In this document: positions 57,881-64,000 of the stretch, one piece after another | Layout: every line of letters begins with the position of its first letter | How positions within the stretch are numbered: the stretch's first letter is position 1 | NCBI GenBank assembly: GCA_022113835.1 | Contig: JAILWY010000009.1 | Span: 17,584,001-17,648,000, forward strand | Reading direction: 5' to 3' | Origin: Atopsyche davidsoni | Taxonomy: Eukaryota; Arthropoda; Insecta; Trichoptera; Hydrobiosidae | DNA length: 64,000 bases | Position numbers and translations under genes: made by a program | The notes under the pieces: generated by a model | Seen by the model: the letters and a program-made list of their open reading frames with translations, nothing else | What the model was told of the DNA's origin: nothing | The model's database searches: none

Positions 57881-59214
57881 AAATATAAATCTAACGTTAT
57901 TTGGGCTAAAAATAACTTGAACTCGAATTGAAAAAAAAAGTGTAATAATTTGCTGAATTCATGGAAATGGAATTTCTTTATTTTTAGAGTTTGTGCAACG
58001 TTGGTTTTATTATTATTTTAATTTCAGTGTTTTGATACATGTATTCTAACTTTATTTTAAGACATTTGGCGATGGCTACGATACCGTAGTAAATATATGG
58101 AAATTTCTAGAAAAAACCCAGCTTGGAATATAAAGAACGAATCAAGTTCAAATATAAAACGATCAAAGATACACCTCCCAAATATTTAAACTTGCATTTG
58201 CACCTTTGCTCTGTAAGGGTCACAAGTGCACAGAGACATCGTTGTTGAATTAAATGGCTGGGAATTAGCCTCGAAATTTTTTTCTCATTGTTTCTCATTA
58301 GCAATAAATATATTGTCAACACATAAAAACCAATTGATAAATATTATCGAATAAAAAGGAGTCCTTGTATAAGCATGTAGGTAGAATTAAAAATATTTTA
58401 TTAATCCAAGCTCATGAAGGGGTGATTCAAAAAATCAGGTAGATATATAGATGAAGCCACTTATGTTTACTGTGAATGAGCCTTCTAGCTCAAAGTCTTG
58501 TTGGCGGCCAACTTAAAACGAGGCCATCAGAAATATATCTCGAAAGAAAATTTCACCATCCGTTTGTTTTTCACTTAAGTTTTATTTAAGAATCAGAAAC
58601 TTTGTTATTATGATAAAAGTTTTTAAAAGCGATTTGCGATTCTTTGAAATTCGGGCCAAAATCATTTTCCGACTTTTTCAACGGATGTTGTAAAGTATTA
58701 TATTTCGGGAATTTTATTACAAAGGATTTGAAAAGAAAATCAGACTTCCTGTCAGGTTTTTTTCCTTGTTTAAAATTTTAGATCACCAGTCTATGAAAAA
58801 TAGTTGTCTTCTCAAATGGAAGGATCTCAAAGTTATATTTATACTACTAAGATAAATAAAAATAATTAAAAGTACACCAATACCATTATTTTACAAACAT
58901 ATTTCGTATATAAAAAAATGCGTCATGATATACATAGTAAAATTCACAAATTAAAGTTAATGTATTGTCTTTCAAATAGCAAAATAAGATTTTATACCAA
59001 ATTAAGACGTGTATTGTTTTTGATTAAAACGTTTCTAGCTTTAGAAAAAATGTTGCATGTCGTTTTTTCTTTTCAAATGATATTGATTTGGAAAATAAAT
59101 ATTTTTTTGCATAAAATATTAATTAGAGAAAATCTTAAAATATAATATCAATAAAAGGCAACCTAAGCAGCGTAGACAATTAAAATCCCATGAAAATATC
59201 TTATAAAATATTCT
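57881..59214. other. AT-rich noncoding sequence
   Basis: Nothing supported. GC is slightly raised near 58470-58560, with GGCGGCC and a GCCAT. Confidence 0.45.
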
Positions 59215-59465
59215 TGCAGAGCACCGACAGTAAATGTATCATCACTTCTGGGGATAAATTTATTTTCTCGCAAGGAAGGAAGCCAGTCTTGGGAATAAAG
59301 ATATCGCACGTCCCAGCCCCGCTCATAAAAGATATGCACCGGAGTCACCCTAAATCCGAGACCTGGCGTACCTATGTACGTACCAACCCCTCTGCACCCA
59401 CCCCCGGTATAAATTATTCCAAACAATGGGGTTGCAAGCACGGCTATGCACCCTGACCTGGCTTA
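59215..59465. promoter_or_regulatory. GC-rich island
   Basis: GC peak with frames open on both strands (92 and 88 codons), neither with a domain. Contains TACGTA-type palindromes near 59376 and CACCCACCCCCGG near 59396. Candidate regulatory block. Confidence 0.3.
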
Positions 59466-60630
59466 CAGCACTTATTTTTATCGTGAAAACGTTGTAATGT
59501 ACTTAAGGAGTCTGAAAAACAGGTATTAAGAGATTTTTTATTTAGAAGCTATGCTTAACGTAGATAGGGAGCGATTTATCTTTTGGTATTTTAATTTATT
59601 TTTTAAATAAAATATATACTGTTTTCTTCAATAATAAATGCCTTACCTATGTTTTTTAATACAAGTTTATTTTAAATAAACTTATGCATTTAGTAAAAAT
59701 ATATTTTAAATAAAATGTAGCAGTTCATAACGCGACCTCAACTCGTTGCATTAAAAAGTATCCCACAAAAGTTCAACACAAAGAAATTCAAATGTATTTT
59801 TGTATTAAAACTCTTGAATAATTGACATTTTATTTGGGGAAATCTAATTGTCTTTTCTGAACAAATATTCGTAAGGAGTTGTTTGTATTGTTTGCTTCTC
59901 CTGCAGAGCGAGCCCGGCGTAATTTAAAAAGGGCCCGGGCAGAAATCATCAATCTAGATTTTAGTTTATTTAATGTTTGAAAACAAAATCCCCGCTTTTA
60001 AGTGGGCCTAAAATAAATACGAATCTCTCGGCGCTTTGAAGTTAAACAGGAAAACTTTTACTCAACAACTTTGATCTCAATCGAGATTCATTCAGATCCA
60101 TTATTGTTGTACTTTTTTGCCATTTTTGAACTAAAATAAAGTTCCATTTCCGTGATTACCTTCAATAAGTATAATTTTTGCCAAATAGGCGCCTATATAA
60201 ATATTCATAGTTTAAGTAAGGGTAAGGTTTAAAAGGAAATGGTTAATATATAAGTGCGTAATTTACAAGTGTTTATAGTCAATAAATTAAAATTTCATAA
60301 TGAACTCTGATAAGTAAATATATTTTAATATAATAGCAATGAAAAATAATAGGGCAATGAATAAACATAAAAGCGTTTTGTTAAGTATAAAACTAGATGA
60401 TTTTCTTGTGAAAAGTGCAAATCAATATAGAGTATTTATATAAATGTATAATAAATCATTGCCAGGTACTTGTCAGGTGATAAGTAGTGTGCTTCAGTCA
60501 CGCTACCGGTCGCGCGGTCAGAGCAAAACCAAGGCCCGGTTCTAGTAAACTATTGGGCCAAACTTCTTCAATAAATGCCATTTTGTATAAAACATTACAT
60601 GAAGAAAGGTAGAATTTTATCAATAATTGT
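59466..60630. other. AT-rich noncoding sequence with a small GC patch
   Basis: A short GC-rich piece at 59895-59945 contains GGGCCCGGGC. Another near 60498-60545 contains ACCGGTCGCGCGGT. No gene or full island. Confidence 0.4.
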
Positions 60631-60663
60631 AAATACAACACTTTTGTGATTTTTCCACGGGTA

Positions 60664-60697
60664 AATACCAACATAAAGGGTTGGCAAAACGGGTCAA
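60664..60697 (+). repeat. hammerhead-like motif family 2, degraded copy
   Basis: AAATACCAACATAAAGGG is followed by TTGGCAAAACGGGTC. Stem II CCAAC/GTTGG is kept, while GAAAC has become AAAAC. It confirms that the hairpin is the most conserved part. Confidence 0.45.
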
Positions 60698-60699
60698 AA

Positions 60700-60879
60700 T
60701 AAAAATGCATTGAATAGATTCGACAGTGAAAATATACATTCAAAACATTAGTAATAAATTAAAATCAGTTTTGTAACGAATGAATTTGAATGAACGTATA
60801 AATCACGTAGGTGTGATGTTTAATGTTTATTTAATAAAAAAGTATATAAATCGTTTATTTAATTGGGATTTTAATAAAA
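60700..60879. other. AT-rich noncoding sequence
   Basis: Nothing supported. Confidence 0.5.
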
Positions 60880-61110
60880 AAAACCGGATCGGCCCTTCGA
60901 AGGAACATATTACAAGCTAGTACAGCCCAAGGACCGACCGGATATTGGTCGAGAGCGGAAATTAAAGTAAGTATCCATCTCGCCACCCGCCCCGGTCGAT
61001 TCTTTAGAAAACGGGTCAATTGGCCGACGAAGTCTGCCTTGCTGGAGGCTTTACAGAACTCAAAAGTGTTCATCTTCGAGCAGTTAACCTCGTATTGTGA
61101 ATTCCTACAT
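60880..61110. promoter_or_regulatory. GC-rich island
   Basis: CpG-bearing island with GGACCGACCGGATATTGGTC near 60931, GGAGGCT at 61044-61050 and a donor-like AAAGTAAGTATCC near 60965. A 93-codon minus-strand frame has no domain. Confidence 0.3.
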
Positions 61111-62324
61111 TTTTTCAGTGTTAGTATAAGTTTCACACTTTTCTCTTTATAGAAAAAAAAAAAATTGTACCAAGCAAAACTGAGTTTTCATTAATGAGGT
61201 GAAATCTATAATTTTTAACTTTACATTTAAAAAAAAATAAGAAAACATAAATACGTTATTTTCAACAAAAAATATTATTATGATATATTCATGGACTCGT
61301 TAATATTAAAACGCTCAATTCTGTGACAAATAAAACAAATTGACGTATTGTCTATTTTGTTACGGGTATTATTTTGATGAATGCCACAACTAAACAGAAA
61401 TAATTTAGAATATGATTGCATTTCACTTTGATAAATAGGGTCTCAGATGCGGTAAAATAGCAGTTGAGTAAAAACTCTAATTTCAGTGAAAAATCATTTG
61501 TATATTTCTTGTCTAAACATTTTGAAAAACATGACACTTTGATTTATTAGATATTTAATTAAAAATATTGGTTATAGGTTAAAAATAAAATAAAATTTGA
61601 GACGTTTTTATAACACATGTTTTTTTGTTTATCACATTCATGTATTTTATTTATTCTATCTAAAGTTATAGTGAAAAAGAATATATATTTTTGATAAATA
61701 TAAATATATGCATATTTATATAATATTAATTTAAATATTATGACAATTTTCGTTTTGCTTTATTGCCTAAAATAAATTAAAATCTTTTTAAAGTACCTTG
61801 ATGGAACCAATAAAATAAAACAAATTACTCATTAAGGTATTATTTATTTTCAGAAAGTATTTAGCACATAATGCGTCTCGTTGAAAGCTTACGTGTAAGA
61901 ATAATTGAATTTTAAAATTCAGATTTAATAAATGCAAAGCTACCTGAGATAAAACGTAAAAAATAGTGTCAACGACGGGCTCAGAGCGTCTGACCTCTCT
62001 GTCAACAGGCCAGACTTAAAAACCTGAAACCATAGTCCGTACTGCTCTGAAAGGTCAAAACCACTCAATTTATCTTTCACGCAGATTGTAGATTGTAAGA
62101 AACAACCGTTGGAAATAAAACCGCTCTACTGAAACATAAAAATTGTTTATTATTAAATATAATTGAAATCAGGGACACAAAAAAAATAATAATTTAATTT
62201 GAGCTTTATCTTGTGCCTATCTAAGTCAAACAATCAAATTTTTTTGACATATTCAGAAAATTGTTTTATAAGCAAATGCTATATAAGTTTACCTAAAATT
62301 TGAAAGCTTTGAGGGCAGTAAAGA
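61111..62324. other. AT-rich noncoding sequence
   Basis: A GC-enriched piece at 61975-62060 weakly suggests a tRNA-like fold but has no A/B boxes at proper spacing. Nothing supported. Confidence 0.45.
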
Positions 62325-62580
62325 ACGCTCAGACTTGATATCACGGACTATACCAGCCAAGAGTTCTTGTCCTTTTTAATTCTCTGTGCTCCCCCGTCGA
62401 GAGCCAGACACGGTCTGTGTTTTCTCCATCATCATTACGCCCTACTAGGTTTCTCATAATCATTGTGAATTCATGACGTCATCATCGAGTCGACCCTCTC
62501 GTGCTGTGGTAGTCCTTAACTTGTTCCAACCCAGATGTCACCCTGTCGGGTTTCGTGAAAATTCTCCCACGACAGACATT
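62325..62580. promoter_or_regulatory. GC-rich island with CRE palindrome
   Basis: TCATGACGTCATCA at 62471-62484 has a perfect CRE. The block also has ATCGAGTCGACCCTCTCG and several CpGs. Likely regulatory by analogy with the islands at 4.1, 19.5 and 42.1 kb that also carry TGACGTCA. Confidence 0.35.
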
Positions 62581-64000
62581 TTCTGTTGGCATGACAAGAT
62601 ATATTTAAATTATATAATATTTTTAATTTGTTAAAATTTCTGAAGTTTTAAATAAAAAATCCTTATATTATTCTAAATTAGGGTTTTACAATTTAATAAT
62701 TGTGTTTATTATATACTTATAGGAATTCGTATTGCTAAGGGCTGTTTTTTTAATTTAGTACGAGATTTTAAAGATATTTTTAATATTAATTCATTATTTA
62801 TATGGTAAATAAAATTAAAAACATCTCAATTTCCGAGACCAATAGATTCTGAGAGTATTTTTAAAATTTGAAATTGATTCATTTTTTAAATTATATACAT
62901 ATTAGTGGTTCATTCCACTGAAAAATATGTTTCAGAAATATACAATACAGCTGAAATTAGAAACACTTTAGGTCTAAAGTACTAATAATAAATCACGTTA
63001 GCTTGTAATTTTTTTATTCATCTGCAGGAACCAATCGATTTTAAAATATTTTTTTTTGAAGTGTTTATGGATTCTCTAAATAACCACTTAAGTGGATACC
63101 TCTAAAGATTTCCTATTCACAAAAGCTTTTTCTTAATAATTACAGAGATGTAAAGGCATGTTCTGTCTAAAGTATATTATTTTTACGAAACCATATTAAT
63201 TATACTATTAATTATCACACTCGTTGAGTTTTTCTTTTTTTAACGGTTTGACAAATTTACAATCAACAGTCAGTAATTTTTTTGTGACGATGCCTGTTTA
63301 TGATAAAAAAAATGATGTCAGCCATTTTTTCTTGTTTATATTATTTTTAAGATGTTTTAAATCTCTCATTTCTTAATATCATATAAAATAGTTTTAGGAT
63401 AAAAAAAATACACGAACATTGCAGTCGTATGTTACTGGGTAAGTTAAACGTTGCAGAATAAAATGATATATAGAAGGTAAACAAGGCAAATGTGTGTTTT
63501 GCTCGTTGTTTCCTTTTATTTCGATAAAAATGGCCTACAATTTATCATTTCTACTTACAAACAACATATTTACGGTAAAAGTAGGAAAACAGACTCCTTT
63601 AAAATGAACCATATCGTATTTTATAATATTTAAAAATCTTTTTATTCAACACAATACAAAATTAAATCACAACGGTACAGATTTTGAATGAATACATTAT
63701 TCAGATCTTATATTGATAAAACAATGTATTTTAAGACTTTCGTGAAAAAATGAAAGCGCTCACAAAAAAATAATAGTAATCTCCCAGCCATTTGGCTATT
63801 CACATCTGTTGGCGGGTTTTTTCTAATTGTCTCAAACTTCGTGTCTTAAAGGGGTGGTATTATTTATACAAAACAGTGCTTTACGTTGCTTAGTAGCATG
63901 TAAAATGGTTAAACTTTCCCATACAAATTTAATCAAAGCGGGTACATTTCACTAATGATATATTATGCGACTCGTTACAACGTTTCCAAAAAATTTAAAT
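62581..64000. other. AT-rich noncoding sequence
   Basis: No gene supported. The block 63753-63803 (AAAGCGCTCACAAA and following) is a diverged counterpart of 23197-23252. Confidence 0.45.

Noticed and set aside
61975..62060. tRNA- or snRNA-like GC patch
   Set aside because: No box pair at proper spacing and no convincing fold by hand.
1..64000. Endogenous viral element or integrated retrovirus
   Set aside because: No long terminal repeats, and no polymerase, capsid or envelope-like frame was recognised on either strand.

Overview
This is a very AT-rich window (about 30% GC by eye) in which I find no convincing protein-coding gene. The open reading frames are short, lack recognisable domains and either track AT-rich drift or cross GC-rich noncoding patches. 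Eukaryotic class II transposon remnants (two hAT-type, one pogo/Tigger-type, one mariner-type), tRNA-like Pol III modules, hammerhead-like motifs and microsatellites point to an animal, most likely an arthropod and probably an insect with a sparse, repeat-rich genome. The truncated mariner reading frame resembles the N-terminus of insect Tc1/mariner transposases. The window looks intergenic or intronic.

Layout. Roughly thirty GC- and CpG-rich islands of about 100-400 bp stand out sharply from the AT-rich background, for example 3000-3145, 5990-6310, 10485-10740, 14735-15025, 19290-19500, 27585-27785, 33220-33500, 44185-44395, 47225-47480, 50245-50660, 55310-55530 and 62325-62580. They carry recurrent transcription-factor words: YY1/Pho-type GCCAT, CRE TGACGTCA, GATA sites, one CTCF-like site, one NRF1-type palindrome and paired forkhead sites. 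A word AGCCTCC/GGAGGCT recurs in at least ten of them. Several end in strong splice-donor sequences. I read them as candidate regulatory elements or noncoding exons around a regulated gene outside the window; this is inference.

Repeats. (1) A family with an internal tRNA-like cassette occurs near 3.6, 8.0, 12.9, 15.4 and 55.8 kb, and three of the five copies are fold-backs. (2) Two short families share the hammerhead-like layout TGATrAT - stem II - GAAAC - NN - GUH with a palindromic ACNNGT: one at 18.5 and 44.8 kb with a complete CTGATGA core, one at 33.6, 43.8, 44.5, 53.1 and 60.7 kb with a degenerate core. (3) An 88-bp tandem array at 51.9-52.6 kb has a CpG-bearing hairpin in most units. 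(4) A 51-bp tandem array lies at 36.2-36.55 kb. (5) A tandem duplication at 4.2-4.9 kb has a mariner-type element in only one unit.

No operon, rRNA gene, functional tRNA gene, CRISPR array or viral insert could be supported.
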